Shown: positions 34,589 to 43,657 of the stretch, piece by piece
Layout of the letters: every line of letters starts with the position of its first letter
How positions within the stretch are numbered: the stretch's first letter is position 1
Source: CAJQLB01 sp041392065
GTDB lineage: Bacteria; Bacteroidota; Bacteroidia; Flavobacteriales; Flavobacteriaceae
Assembly (NCBI GenBank): GCA_041392065.1
Contig: JAWKMU010000001.1
Coordinates: 620,001-684,000 of the forward strand
Length of the DNA stretch: 64,000 bases
Direction: 5' to 3'
Translations under genes and position numbers: made by a program
Notes under the pieces: generated by a model
Database searches by the model: none
Told to the model about the DNA's origin: nothing
Seen by the model: the letters and a program-made list of their open reading frames with translations, nothing else

Positions 34589-35725
34589 ATGAAGAAGTCA
34601 TATTGCATCATATTTTTAACATTCACAATATCCATACAAATGAATGCACAAAACAAACGACTCAGAGATTATGGTATTGAAATTGGTGTTTTAAAACCAG
34701 GTAAACTCAACGCTATAACTGACGTTGAAGGTGTTACAGTTGGTCATGAAACCATTATTGAAGGCGATCATATTAGAACAGGTGTCACAGCTATTATTCC
34801 ACATCAAGAAAATATATTTCAAAACAAAGTTCCTGCAGCCATTTATATTGGGAATGGCTTTGGAAAATTAGTAGGATATAGTCAAGTTAAAGAGCTTGGA
34901 AATATTGAAACTCCAATTATTTTAACCAATACTTTAAGTGTTGCTACAGCGACCGAAGGTTTAATAAGTTATACGTTAAATCAAGAAGAAAATGCTGATG
35001 TAAGATCAGTTAATTCAGTTGTTGGTGAAACCAACGATGGATGGTTAAATGATATTCGAGGTCGTCATGTAACTGAGCAACATGTTTTAAATGCCATTGC
35101 AAATGCAAAAAGTGGGCAAGTAGAAGAAGGTAATGTTGGTGCTGGAACTGGAACTATTTGTTTTGGTTATAAAGGAGGTATTGGAACGTCTTCAAGAAAA
35201 CTTCCAGAGTCTTTAGGTGGTTACACAGTAGGTGTGTTGGTTCAAACTAATTTTGGAGGTGTGTTAGAAATAAATGGTGTTCCAATTGCTAAAGAGTTAC
35301 AAAAATACCCTTATCGAGATAAAATTTTAAATGATGCTGATGGTTCATGTATGATTGTAGTAATAACTGATGCTCCATTAAGTCCGAGAAATCTTGAGCG
35401 TTTGGCAAAACGTGCTATGCTAGGACTTGGTAAAACTGGAGGAATCGCTTCAAATGGAAGTGGAGATTATGTGATCGCATTATCTACTGCCAAGGACAAT
35501 CTTATTCCATATCAAAGCAAGTCGATGTTTAATGAAATAAAGGAGGTAAGGAATGATGATATGTCACCTTTATTTTTAGCAGCTATAGAATCTACAGAAG
35601 AAGCTATTTTAAATTCTTTATTTGTGGCAGAAACTATGTCAGGACGTGATGAGCATATTATTGAAGCCTTACCAGTTGATAAGATTATGGAGCTGTTGCA
35701 CAAGTATAATAAAATTAAGGACTAA
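34589..35725 (+). CDS. P1-family (DmpA-like) secreted aminopeptidase
   Basis: The 378-residue protein has a signal peptide (ISIQMNAQ). The DmpA/L-aminopeptidase family landmarks are RDYGIEIGVLKPGKLNAITDVEGVTVGHET, GNVGAGTGTICFGYKGGIGTSSR, and the autocleavage site before S253 in DADGSCMIVVITDAPL. S253 would become the N-terminal nucleophile of the small subunit. NGSGDYVIALST near the C-terminus is also conserved. It is probably periplasmic and follows the decarboxylase by 9 bases. Confidence 0.93.
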   Translation: MKKSYCIIFLTFTISIQMNAQNKRLRDYGIEIGVLKPGKLNAITDVEGVTVGHETIIEGDHIRTGVTAIIPHQENIFQNKVPAAIYIGNGFGKLVGYSQVKELGNIETPIILTNTLSVATATEGLISYTLNQEENADVRSVNSVVGETNDGWLNDIRGRHVTEQHVLNAIANAKSGQVEEGNVGAGTGTICFGYKGGIGTSSRKLPESLGGYTVGVLVQTNFGGVLEINGVPIAKELQKYPYRDKILNDADGSCMIVVITDAPLSPRNLERLAKRAMLGLGKTGGIASNGSGDYVIALSTAKDNLIPYQSKSMFNEIKEVRNDDMSPLFLAAIESTEEAILNSLFVAETMSGRDEHIIEALPVDKIMELLHKYNKIKD

Positions 35726-35740
35726 ACATAAACTTACTCA

Positions 35741-36469
35741 TTGAAAAACCTAGAATCCCTTTTTTTACTATTAGCTTTATTAGCAGAAATTATTGGAACA
35801 GTTGGTGGTTTTGGCTCCTCTGTTTTTTTTGTTCCTGTTGCTAATTTTTATTTTGATTTTCAAACGGTTTTAGGGATTACAGCTTTATTTCATGTAGCTA
35901 GTAATCTGAGTAAGATTGCAATGTTTAAAAAGGGGATTGATAAGAAACTTATAACTTATCTAGGTATTCCTGCAGTAGCTTTTGTAATAATAGGTGGCAT
36001 TGTTGCAAAATATCTCAATGAGTATTTGCTTGAAATATTTTTAGGTGTTTTTTTAATTGGTTTAAGTTTGTTATTCCTCATAAAAAAGAATTTAATTATT
36101 AAACCCAATAAAAGAGAAGCATTCCTTGGTGGTTCGCTTTCAGGGCTATTTGCTGGAATTTTAGGAACTGGTGGAGCCATTAGAGGTTTAACTATGGCAG
36201 CTTTCAACCTTGAAAAAAGTGCATTTATAGCAACTTCGGCCATTATTGATTTCTTTGTCGATTTTAGTAGAACTATTGTATATTTTTTAAATGGATTCAT
36301 TACTAAAGAGATATTAATATATGTTCCATTTTTAATTATTATAGGTATTGTTGGTACTTATACTGGCAAAATATTGCTCAGAAAAATTTCACAAGAAACA
36401 TTCAAGAAATTGTCTTTATATTTAATTTTAACTATTGGCATCGCAACTTTTATTGGTGCCATTTTGTGA
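35741..36469 (+). CDS. TSUP family (TauE/SafE) membrane transporter
   Basis: The 242-residue protein has about seven hydrophobic segments and the internal duplication typical of TSUP: the GTVGGFGSSVFFVPVA half and the GLFAGILGTGGAIRGLTM half. Members export sulfite, sulfonates or other organic anions. The start is a TTG 15 bases after the preceding stop; no ATG lies before the first membrane segment, so TTG is the best choice. The transporter could export a product of the decarboxylase/peptidase operon (inference). Confidence 0.88.
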   Translation: MKNLESLFLLLALLAEIIGTVGGFGSSVFFVPVANFYFDFQTVLGITALFHVASNLSKIAMFKKGIDKKLITYLGIPAVAFVIIGGIVAKYLNEYLLEIFLGVFLIGLSLLFLIKKNLIIKPNKREAFLGGSLSGLFAGILGTGGAIRGLTMAAFNLEKSAFIATSAIIDFFVDFSRTIVYFLNGFITKEILIYVPFLIIIGIVGTYTGKILLRKISQETFKKLSLYLILTIGIATFIGAIL

Positions 36470-36475
36470 TAAAAT

Positions 36476-37006
36476 ATGACTGATGAAGAATACATAATTA
36501 GAGATGCAAAACCAGAAGAATTTGTAGAAGTTGGCCAGCTCATGGTTAATGTATATTCGCAATTAGAAGGTTTTCCTAAAAAGGAAGAGCAGCCTAATTA
36601 CTACAACACCTTAGCCAATGTTGGAGATTTTACTCTAAAGCCTGAAGTAAAATTGTTAGTTGCATTATCTGAGAATGATTCAATAGATGGAGCTGTAGTT
36701 TACTTTGGAGATATGCAGCATTATGGTTCAGGAGGTATTGCAACACAAGAAAAAAATGCTGCTGGCTTTAGACTTTTAGCAGTTAGTCACAGAGCAAGAG
36801 GAAAAGGCATTGGAAAGTTATTAACTAATTATTGTATAGATTTAGCAAAAAGGCAGAAGCAAAAACAGCTAATTATACACTCTACAAAAGCAATGCAAAT
36901 TGCTTGGAGTATGTACGAAAAATTTGGTTTTAAACGCTCTGAAGATTTAGATTTTAAACAAGCTGACCTTCAGGTTTACGGATTTAGACTTCAGCTAATT
37001 ACTTAA
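36476..37006 (+). CDS. GNAT-family N-acetyltransferase
   Basis: The 176-residue protein has the GNAT acetyl-CoA pyrophosphate loop RGKGIGKLL in the segment FRLLAVSHRARGKGIGKLL. The C-terminal strand IIHSTKAMQIAWSMYEKFGFKRS carries the usual YEKxGF motif. The N-terminal part (YIIRDAKPEEFVEVGQLMVNVY) is the substrate-facing helix pair. The acceptor is unknown. It starts 6 bases after the transporter gene. Confidence 0.93.
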   Translation: MTDEEYIIRDAKPEEFVEVGQLMVNVYSQLEGFPKKEEQPNYYNTLANVGDFTLKPEVKLLVALSENDSIDGAVVYFGDMQHYGSGGIATQEKNAAGFRLLAVSHRARGKGIGKLLTNYCIDLAKRQKQKQLIIHSTKAMQIAWSMYEKFGFKRSEDLDFKQADLQVYGFRLQLIT

Positions 37007-37046
37007 AGATTAATTTGTAACTTACGCTAACAATCAATTAGAAACT

Positions 37047-37796
37047 ATGCTAGCTTTTTTCAGACGAATTAGAAAATCACTGATTGCGAATGGTAATGCC
37101 CAAAAATATTTATTTTATGCACTAGGTGAAATTATATTGGTCGTTATCGGAATTTTAATTGCTATTAATTTTAATAATAGTAACCAAAATAAGATATCAA
37201 CAAACGAGAGATATGACAAATTAAATAAACTCAGAGAACTTGTTTATTCTGATAGTTTGGGATTGGTTTATACTATAAATTATAATAGAGATAATATGTT
37301 TAAAATCGATAGTCTTATTGCAAATTTAAAACCAGATATGTCTTTAAATGAATATCGCTTTTTTGCAAATACATTTGCAAAATCAAATATGCAATACAGA
37401 ACAACTTTACCAGACTTAAGTGTTTATAACGAGCTTTTAAACTCTGGAGAATTTAGTAATATTGAAGATACTGAACTTAAAGAAAAAATAGCCAATTACT
37501 ATGTAATATTCAATCACTTTAATGACCTTAATAGTAAGTTTGTAGATGCACTTTTTATTACTGAAAAACGTCTTTATTATGATGGTTTATTGTCGCACAA
37601 ATATTTTAAATACAATATATTAGAAGAGGATGTTATTAATGGATATCCTGAATTTATATACACCATGAAAGATCCAATTAAAAGAAGAATTTTTGAAAAT
37701 CATTTATATGAGTTAAAAGATATGCACAGTCAAATTATTTTTTTCTATGAAACAATTCTAAATCAATATGTGAGTGGATTGCCTTTAAAACCTTAA
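37047..37796 (+). CDS. DUF6090 family membrane protein
   Basis: The 249-residue protein opens with the diagnostic DUF6090 N-terminus: FFRRIRKSLIANGNAQKYL, then a membrane segment YALGEIILVVIGILIAINFNN (about 25-45, quoted in part). The remainder is soluble and helical. Several paralogues per genome are usual in flavobacteria; function is unknown. It lies 40 bases after the GNAT gene and 15 before the next gene. Confidence 0.92.
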   Translation: MLAFFRRIRKSLIANGNAQKYLFYALGEIILVVIGILIAINFNNSNQNKISTNERYDKLNKLRELVYSDSLGLVYTINYNRDNMFKIDSLIANLKPDMSLNEYRFFANTFAKSNMQYRTTLPDLSVYNELLNSGEFSNIEDTELKEKIANYYVIFNHFNDLNSKFVDALFITEKRLYYDGLLSHKYFKYNILEEDVINGYPEFIYTMKDPIKRRIFENHLYELKDMHSQIIFFYETILNQYVSGLPLKP

Positions 37797-37811
37797 GAAT
37801 AAGATAAATTT

Positions 37812-38594
37812 ATGCGAATTCAATATTGTTTAATTTTGGTTAGTTTCTTTCTTTTTACATGTTGTAACCAATCATCAAGAGAAGAAAAAATGCAAGAATC
37901 ATTACTTGTAATACAAGATACTTTATCAGCAAATCAAAAATGGATGCAAGCTATAAATGATAAAGATATAGAGTTGTTATCTACATTGTACACAGAAAAT
38001 GCAATGGTGCTTTCAGGTAATGGTGTTGATTTAGCCAATAGAAATGAAATTTTAGAACTTGTTCCAAAAGTTGATTTCGTTGTTAAAAGTGTGTCAACAG
38101 CTAAAAGGATTAAAGCAAACGATCATTACGATTATGAAATAGGAAGTTTTATAAATAAAGATGATGTACTTGCAAAACATTTGATCATTTGGAACACCTC
38201 AAATAATCAAGATTTACGTGAACTGGAATTTATTGTAGAAACAGACAAGTCTAAAGTTAATTTAGATGAAATAGATAAACAGCGAGCAAATTGGATGGCT
38301 TTTTGCAATACTCATGACGCTAAATCATTAATTGAAAATGTGTACTTCGAAAATACAATGTATTATAACAGAGGTCGTATGCTTATTGGAAGAAACGATT
38401 TAATTAAAGAATACAGTTACATGAATAATGAGCAATACCAACTTACTTTAAATCCTATTGTGGTTGAGCCAGTTTCTGAAACTATTGTTTATGAAATTGG
38501 TCAATGCGAAGGTTCATACAATGGAAAATACATTCTTGTTTGGCAGAAAAATGCTCAAGGTATTTGGCAAGTATTATTTGACTCTAATATTTAA
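37812..38594 (+). CDS. Lipoprotein with tandem SnoaL/DUF4440-like (NTF2-fold) domains
   Basis: The 260-residue protein has a lipoprotein signal (FLFTCC, Cys17/18). It then has two NTF2-like halves, the first with QKWMQAINDKDIELLSTLYTENAMVLSGNG and the second with NWMAFCNTHDAKSLIENVYFENTMYYNRGRMLIGRNDLI (quoted in part). Both share the pattern 'W...D...L...Y.E.....G'. The C-terminal strand (GKYILVWQKNAQGIWQVLFDSNI) matches the DUF4440 end. No catalytic residues can be assigned. Last gene of the run; its stop lies 4 bases from the converging pheT stop. Confidence 0.8.
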   Translation: MRIQYCLILVSFFLFTCCNQSSREEKMQESLLVIQDTLSANQKWMQAINDKDIELLSTLYTENAMVLSGNGVDLANRNEILELVPKVDFVVKSVSTAKRIKANDHYDYEIGSFINKDDVLAKHLIIWNTSNNQDLRELEFIVETDKSKVNLDEIDKQRANWMAFCNTHDAKSLIENVYFENTMYYNRGRMLIGRNDLIKEYSYMNNEQYQLTLNPIVVEPVSETIVYEIGQCEGSYNGKYILVWQKNAQGIWQVLFDSNI

Positions 38595-38598
38595 AAGC

Positions 38599-41028
38599 TT
38601 ATCGCAACTCAGCACCAAGCTGTTTTTCAAAATTAGCTTGTAGCTTGCTCATAATCTTATCAATCTCCTTATCTGTAAGTGTTTTGTGCTCATCTTGCAA
38701 GGTGAAGCTTACAGCATAACTCTTTTTGCCTTTTGACAGGTTTTTACCTTCGTAAACATCAAACAAATTCACATTTTTAAGCAATTGCTTTTCAGTTTGA
38801 TTTGCAATTTTGTGTATATCTTCAAACGAAACTGATTGGTCTAATAATAATGCAAAGTCACGTCTTACCTCAGGATATTTAGGAATATCTGTGAATGTGA
38901 TTTTATTATGTTTTGCAACCTCAAGAATATTATCCCAATTAAAATCGGCAAACAAAACCTCTTGCGATATTCCGAATTTTTTCAAAATGGATTTCTTCAC
39001 AATTCCAAAATCAACCAATGTGGTTTTGCCAAGACCAAGACTCAAACCTTCGCTAAACACATCATTTTTTATAGGTGATGTTCTTGCTCGTGATATTCCT
39101 AATCGGTTTAAAATAGCTTCAACAGTTCCTTTAAGAAAAAAGAAGTCGCTGGTTTTGTTTTCGGCATTCCAACGCTCTGTATTTTTATTTCCAGTTACCA
39201 ATAAACTTAAATGCTTGTGCTCTTCGCGAGCATCATTATAGTTGTGATAGGTCTTGCCAAATTCAAATAATTTTAAACTGGTTTGTCTTCTGTTAATGTT
39301 GTGCTCTATGGCCTCTAATCCAGAAAACAACAAAGATTGTCTTAACACAGATAAATCTGTACTTAAAGGATTAATCATGGTTACATTGTGTTCTTCTTTT
39401 AACTGCTCACTTAATTTTGCATAGTTAGGTGTTGTTAAAGAATTTGCCATAATTTCATAAAACCCTTGCGATACCAATTGGTTACCAACAACATTTTGCA
39501 ATTTATGGTCTTCAAATCTTGAAGAATTCGATATGGAAGCATTTAATTTTTCAGTTGTTGTAACATTATTATAACCATAAACTCTTAAAATTTCTTCAAT
39601 AATATCAGCTTCACGTTGCACATCATTTCTAAAAGCAGGAACGGTTAAACCTAAACCAGTTTCAGTAACGTTGTTAATTTTAATGTCTAATGACATTAAA
39701 ATACGTTTTATGGTTTCTCTTGGTATTTCTTCACCAATTAAATTCTTAGCCTTTTCAAAGCTTAATCTTACCTGAAAATCTTCAATTTTTACAGGATATT
39801 CATCAATCACATCACTAGTGATTTCACCATCAGCAATTTCTGCAATCAACAAAGCTGCACGTTTTAAGGCATATTCTGTAATATTTGGGTCAATGCCTCT
39901 TTCAAATCTAAACGATGCATCAGTATTTAATGCGTGACGTTTTGCAGTTTTTCTAATGGAAACAGGATCAAAATAAGCACTTTCTAAAAAGATACTTGTC
40001 GTTTCTTCAGTTACTCCTGAATGAATACCACCAAAAACTCCAGCAATACACATTGGATTTTCTTTACCATCACAGATCATTAAGTCTTCCTCATGAAGTT
40101 CTCTTTCTACATCGTCTAAAGTGGTGAATTTGGTTCCAGTAGGTAGAGTTTTTACTATGATTTTTTTGCCATTTATTTTATCTGCATCAAAGGCATGTAA
40201 TGGCTGACCTAATTCGTGAAGCACATAATTGGTTGCGTCTACCACATTGTTAATTGGAGATAAGCCAATGGCTTTCAATCTGTGTTGTAACCAACTTGGT
40301 GAAGCTTCAACTTTTAGATCAGAAATAGTAACACCACAATATCTTGGAGCTCGTTTTTTGTCTTTTAAGTCAACATCAATTTTAAGCGAACGATTATCAA
40401 CATGAAAAGCACTTACTGAAGGTGTTATTAGTTCTAAGTTTATTTCTTGCTGTATTAGTCCAGCTTTTAAATCTCTTGCCACACCAAAATGGCTCATGGC
40501 ATCTGCTCTGTTGGGTGTTAAACCAATTTCAAAAACTTGGTCGTTCTCTAATTTAAAAATATCTGCAACAGGTGTTCCAACTTTTATTGTTTTATCAAGA
40601 ACCATAATACCATCGTGTGAAGTTCCTAAGCCAATTTCATCCTCTGAACAAATCATACCTTCACTCACTTCACCACGAATTTTTCCTTTTTTTATAGTCC
40701 AAGCCTCACCTTCAAGAGTGTATAATGTTGTGCCAATAGTTGCTACAGGAACTTTTTGTCCTGCTGCAACATTAGGAGCACCACAAACTATGTGTAAAGG
40801 TTCTTTAGCGCCAACATTAACAGTGGTTATTTTTAAGCGATCTGCATTTGGATGTTGCTCACAAGTAAGTACCTCGCCAACAATAACGCCTTCCAAACCA
40901 CCTTTAACCGATTGGTAGGCTTCAATACCTTCAATTTCAAGTCCTAAATCTGTTAGTAATTCGCCAGTTTTTTCGGCATTCCAATCAATTTTAATAAACT
41001 GCTTTAACCAATTATAAGAAATCTTCAT
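38599..41028 (-). CDS. pheT: Phenylalanyl-tRNA synthetase beta subunit
   Basis: The 809-residue protein has the full bacterial PheT domain set: N-terminal segment with MKISYNWLKQF, the tRNA-binding OB domain (about 38-150, GEVLTCEQHPNADRLKI), B3/B4 editing domain (about 210-390), B5 domain (about 400-470), the catalytic-like core, and the C-terminal anticodon-binding FDX-ACB domain (about 715-809, FTDIPKYPEVRRDFALLLD). It forms an alpha2-beta2 enzyme with PheS, which is not in the window. Length is normal. Confidence 0.98.
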   Translation of the reverse strand: MKISYNWLKQFIKIDWNAEKTGELLTDLGLEIEGIEAYQSVKGGLEGVIVGEVLTCEQHPNADRLKITTVNVGAKEPLHIVCGAPNVAAGQKVPVATIGTTLYTLEGEAWTIKKGKIRGEVSEGMICSEDEIGLGTSHDGIMVLDKTIKVGTPVADIFKLENDQVFEIGLTPNRADAMSHFGVARDLKAGLIQQEINLELITPSVSAFHVDNRSLKIDVDLKDKKRAPRYCGVTISDLKVEASPSWLQHRLKAIGLSPINNVVDATNYVLHELGQPLHAFDADKINGKKIIVKTLPTGTKFTTLDDVERELHEEDLMICDGKENPMCIAGVFGGIHSGVTEETTSIFLESAYFDPVSIRKTAKRHALNTDASFRFERGIDPNITEYALKRAALLIAEIADGEITSDVIDEYPVKIEDFQVRLSFEKAKNLIGEEIPRETIKRILMSLDIKINNVTETGLGLTVPAFRNDVQREADIIEEILRVYGYNNVTTTEKLNASISNSSRFEDHKLQNVVGNQLVSQGFYEIMANSLTTPNYAKLSEQLKEEHNVTMINPLSTDLSVLRQSLLFSGLEAIEHNINRRQTSLKLFEFGKTYHNYNDAREEHKHLSLLVTGNKNTERWNAENKTSDFFFLKGTVEAILNRLGISRARTSPIKNDVFSEGLSLGLGKTTLVDFGIVKKSILKKFGISQEVLFADFNWDNILEVAKHNKITFTDIPKYPEVRRDFALLLDQSVSFEDIHKIANQTEKQLLKNVNLFDVYEGKNLSKGKKSYAVSFTLQDEHKTLTDKEIDKIMSKLQANFEKQLGAELR

Positions 41029-41048
41029 CGTGTAGTCTTTACAATTGG

Positions 41049-41056
41049 CAAATATA
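41049..41056 (-). promoter_or_regulatory. -7 element for pheT
   Basis: TATATTTG on the minus strand. The predicted start is about 15 bases before the pheT ATG (41028). The -33 region is weak. Confidence 0.5.
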
Positions 41057-41148
41057 ATAATACTTCACTTTTAACTCTAAGTGTATCCTCATTTTTTTAT
41101 GTAAGTAAAATGTTGTTATTTCGAACTATGGGAACAAATTATTTAGCC

Positions 41149-42357
41149 ATGCGAATCAGTTTAATAGTAATTCTTTTTCTTTCAATCTTGTCTTGTAAAG
41201 AAAATGAAACAAAAACTCTTAAAAAAGGATATTACAGAGGAAGTTTAATAGCACAAGATAATCAATCGATGCCTTTTATTTTTGAAGTGACTTCTGAAAC
41301 CACTTTAAAAATATTTAATGCTGATGAAGTTATTGATGTAGATGAAATTGAATATAGAAATGATTCAGTATATATTAAACTGCCTTATTTTGAAACTGTA
41401 ATTGCCGCTAAACTTGAAGGTGATAATTTACAAGGTCAATGGATTGAAGAAGACAGAGATAGGAGTGTAGCTATTTATGCAAAGTATGGCATTAAAAACC
41501 GATTTGATGAACCTGAAGCTAATAAATTTATAGATGTTTTTGGAGTTTGGGAAATGGAGTTTGATAATTATGGAAGTATTTATCCTGCAAAAGCTGTATT
41601 AGAACAAAATAAGAACAAAGTAACAGGAACTATTAGAACACCAACTGGAGATTATCGGTTTTTGGAGGGTGTTGTAAGTAATGATACTTTGAAAATTTCA
41701 ACCTTTGACGGAGCTCATGCGTTTTTATTTAAAGCTCATGTAACCGATTCTTCTATGGTTGGAAATTTTTACTCAGGAAATCATTCCCTTGAAACCTTTG
41801 TTGGGAAGCCAAATCCTAACTTTGAATTGCCAGATGAATACACTTTAACTTTTATCAACGAAGGTTATGACACCTTTAATTTTTCTTTTCCAAATTTAGA
41901 AGGAAACATGGTTTCCATAACAGACGAAAAATTTAAAAATAAAGTTGTTTTAGTCCAGTTGATGGGTTCTTATTGTCCAAATTGTTTAGACGAAACTAAA
42001 TTCTACTCAAAATTTTATGAAGCTAATAAGGATAAGGGTTTAGAGATAGTCGCCTTAGCTTTTGAGAACGCAAAAACCAAGGAAAAAGCAATTAAAGGTA
42101 TAAATAGAATGAAAGAACGTGTTGGCTTAAATTATGAAATCTTATTGGCACAAATAGGTACTAATGATAAAGGCAAAGCACAAGAAAAAATGCCAATGTT
42201 AAATAAAGTTGTGTCCTATCCAACAACAATTTACTTAGATAGAACTGGAAAAGTTAGAAAAATACATACAGGTTTTAATGGTCCAGCCACAGGTGAAAAA
42301 TATGAGAGTTTTAAAGTTGAATTTGAAGTTTTTTTAAACACCTTACTTTCAGAATAG
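41149..42357 (+). CDS. TlpA-like thiol-disulfide oxidoreductase, lipoprotein
   Basis: The start at ATG 41149 (MRISLIVILFLSILSC) gives 402 residues with a lipobox; the longer frame from 41110 adds 13 residues before the signal. An N-terminal region (about 20-230) of beta-strands with repeated 'GxxRSxx'-type units precedes a thioredoxin fold (about 255-402). The redox motif is YCPNC in LMGSYCPNCLDE, and the cis-proline is in VVSYPTTIYLD. It reduces or isomerises periplasmic disulfides, possibly in respiration or cytochrome maturation (family knowledge). It contrasts with the CxxC-less protein at 29523. Confidence 0.9.
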   Translation: MRISLIVILFLSILSCKENETKTLKKGYYRGSLIAQDNQSMPFIFEVTSETTLKIFNADEVIDVDEIEYRNDSVYIKLPYFETVIAAKLEGDNLQGQWIEEDRDRSVAIYAKYGIKNRFDEPEANKFIDVFGVWEMEFDNYGSIYPAKAVLEQNKNKVTGTIRTPTGDYRFLEGVVSNDTLKISTFDGAHAFLFKAHVTDSSMVGNFYSGNHSLETFVGKPNPNFELPDEYTLTFINEGYDTFNFSFPNLEGNMVSITDEKFKNKVVLVQLMGSYCPNCLDETKFYSKFYEANKDKGLEIVALAFENAKTKEKAIKGINRMKERVGLNYEILLAQIGTNDKGKAQEKMPMLNKVVSYPTTIYLDRTGKVRKIHTGFNGPATGEKYESFKVEFEVFLNTLLSE

Positions 42358-42475
42358 GCTTTAATTGCAATCGTTAAATTCTTCCTAACATTAAGTTAAT
42401 TAACAAACTGCTAACATTTTAGAGGACATTCTCATCCTACTTTTAAGATGTAAACAATCAAAACAATCAATCAAA

Positions 42476-43585
42476 ATGAAACAACTCAACCCTTTGGTAT
42501 ATGTTGTGCTATTTGTCACATCATTACTTACAACTAATAATACAAATGCTCAATTAAATCTACCAGCAGGAAGTCAGAAAGCTTCCGTTTCTCAGACTGT
42601 TGGTATTACCAATATTAGTATAAATTATTCAAGACCAAGTGTAAATGGACGCGAAATTTGGGGAGCATTAGTGCCTTATGGAATGAATAACCTTGGATTT
42701 GGAACTGCAAAAGAATCTCCATGGAGAGCAGGAGCAAACGAAAATACTACCATTAAATTTACAACTGATGTTTCTGTAGAAGGAAAACCTATTTCAGCTG
42801 GAGAATATGGACTGCATGTTGTTGTTAAAGAAGATGGAGGAGCTACTATAATTTTCTCCAAAAACCACACTGCTTGGGGAAGTTTTTTTTATGAGCCAAG
42901 TGAAGATGCGCTTAGAGTTGAGGTGCAAACCAATACCATTCCTCATGTAGAACAGCTAACTTATAATTTTATTGATGTAACAGCTAATTCTGTTATTGTA
43001 GTTTTAAATTGGGAAAAAAAACAAATTCCTTTTAAAATAGAAGTCGATGTTACTAATATGGTTTTAGCTGATATTAGGAGAAAACTTCAAGATCAGCCAG
43101 GATTTACAAGACAAACTTGGGAACAAGCTGCAGCATTTTCTATGAATAATGGAGGTGATTTAGAGGAAGCTTTAAGTTGGATTAACAATGCTATTGCATG
43201 ACAATTCTACAGTCAGCAAGATTTTAACAACACAAATATTAAAGCAGGTATCCTTAATAGAATGGGAAGACAACAAGAAGCTTTAGCTCTTTATGATAAT
43301 TATTTGCCAAACGCAACGTTATTAGAAGTACATCAGTTAGGAAGGCAATACATTCAAATGGGAATGAAAGATAAGGCGTTAGAAGTTTTTAAATTGAATG
43401 CAAAGAAGCATTCAGATACTTGGCCAGTTGATTATGGTTTGGCTAGAGGATATTCAGCAATAGGTGATTATAAAAAAGCTTTAACTCATTTAAAGAAAGC
43501 TTATGCCAGAGTGCCTGATGCGCTAAACAAAGGTGCTGTTGAAGCAAATATTGCAAAATTGGAAAAAGGAGAAGATATCAATTAA
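42476..43585 (+). pseudogene. DUF2911 + TPR protein gene split by an in-frame TGA
   Basis: From ATG 42476 the frame encodes a signal peptide (NTNAQ) and a complete DUF2911 domain (SVSQTVGITNISINYSRPSVNGREIWG in part, GEYGLHVVV), then ends at TGA 43199-43201 (codon 242). The same frame continues with QFYSQQDFNTTNIKAGILNRMGRQQEALALYD and TPR-like repeats to TAA at 43583-43585. Homologues I recall have DUF2911 followed by this repeat region in one protein. One base change (for example GGA to TGA) explains the break. The upstream part alone (241 residues) could still be made. An internal ATG at 43262 could allow a second product, but the coding signal before it argues against a natural start there. 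Confidence 0.85.
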
Positions 43586-43611
43586 AAAACGAACAGTCAA
43601 TGTTTAGTTTT

Positions 43612-43657
43612 GCCCAAAGTTCTCTTGTTGGTTGGTTAGAGACTTTGGGCTTTTTTT
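43612..43657. terminator. Terminator between the DUF2911 gene and recG
   Basis: GCCCAAAGT (43612-43620) pairs with ACTTTGGGC (43642-43650), followed by seven T residues. It serves the plus-strand gene; its T-run overlaps the recG stop codon. Confidence 0.88.

Noticed and set aside
38810..39241. 143-residue plus-strand ORF inside pheT
   Set aside because: Antisense to a fully conserved pheT frame, with low-complexity Ser/Phe/Lys-rich translation typical of a shadow.
43199..43201. TGA read as selenocysteine
   Set aside because: No selenoprotein-like active site around the codon and no obvious hairpin directly downstream. A nonsense change is simpler.
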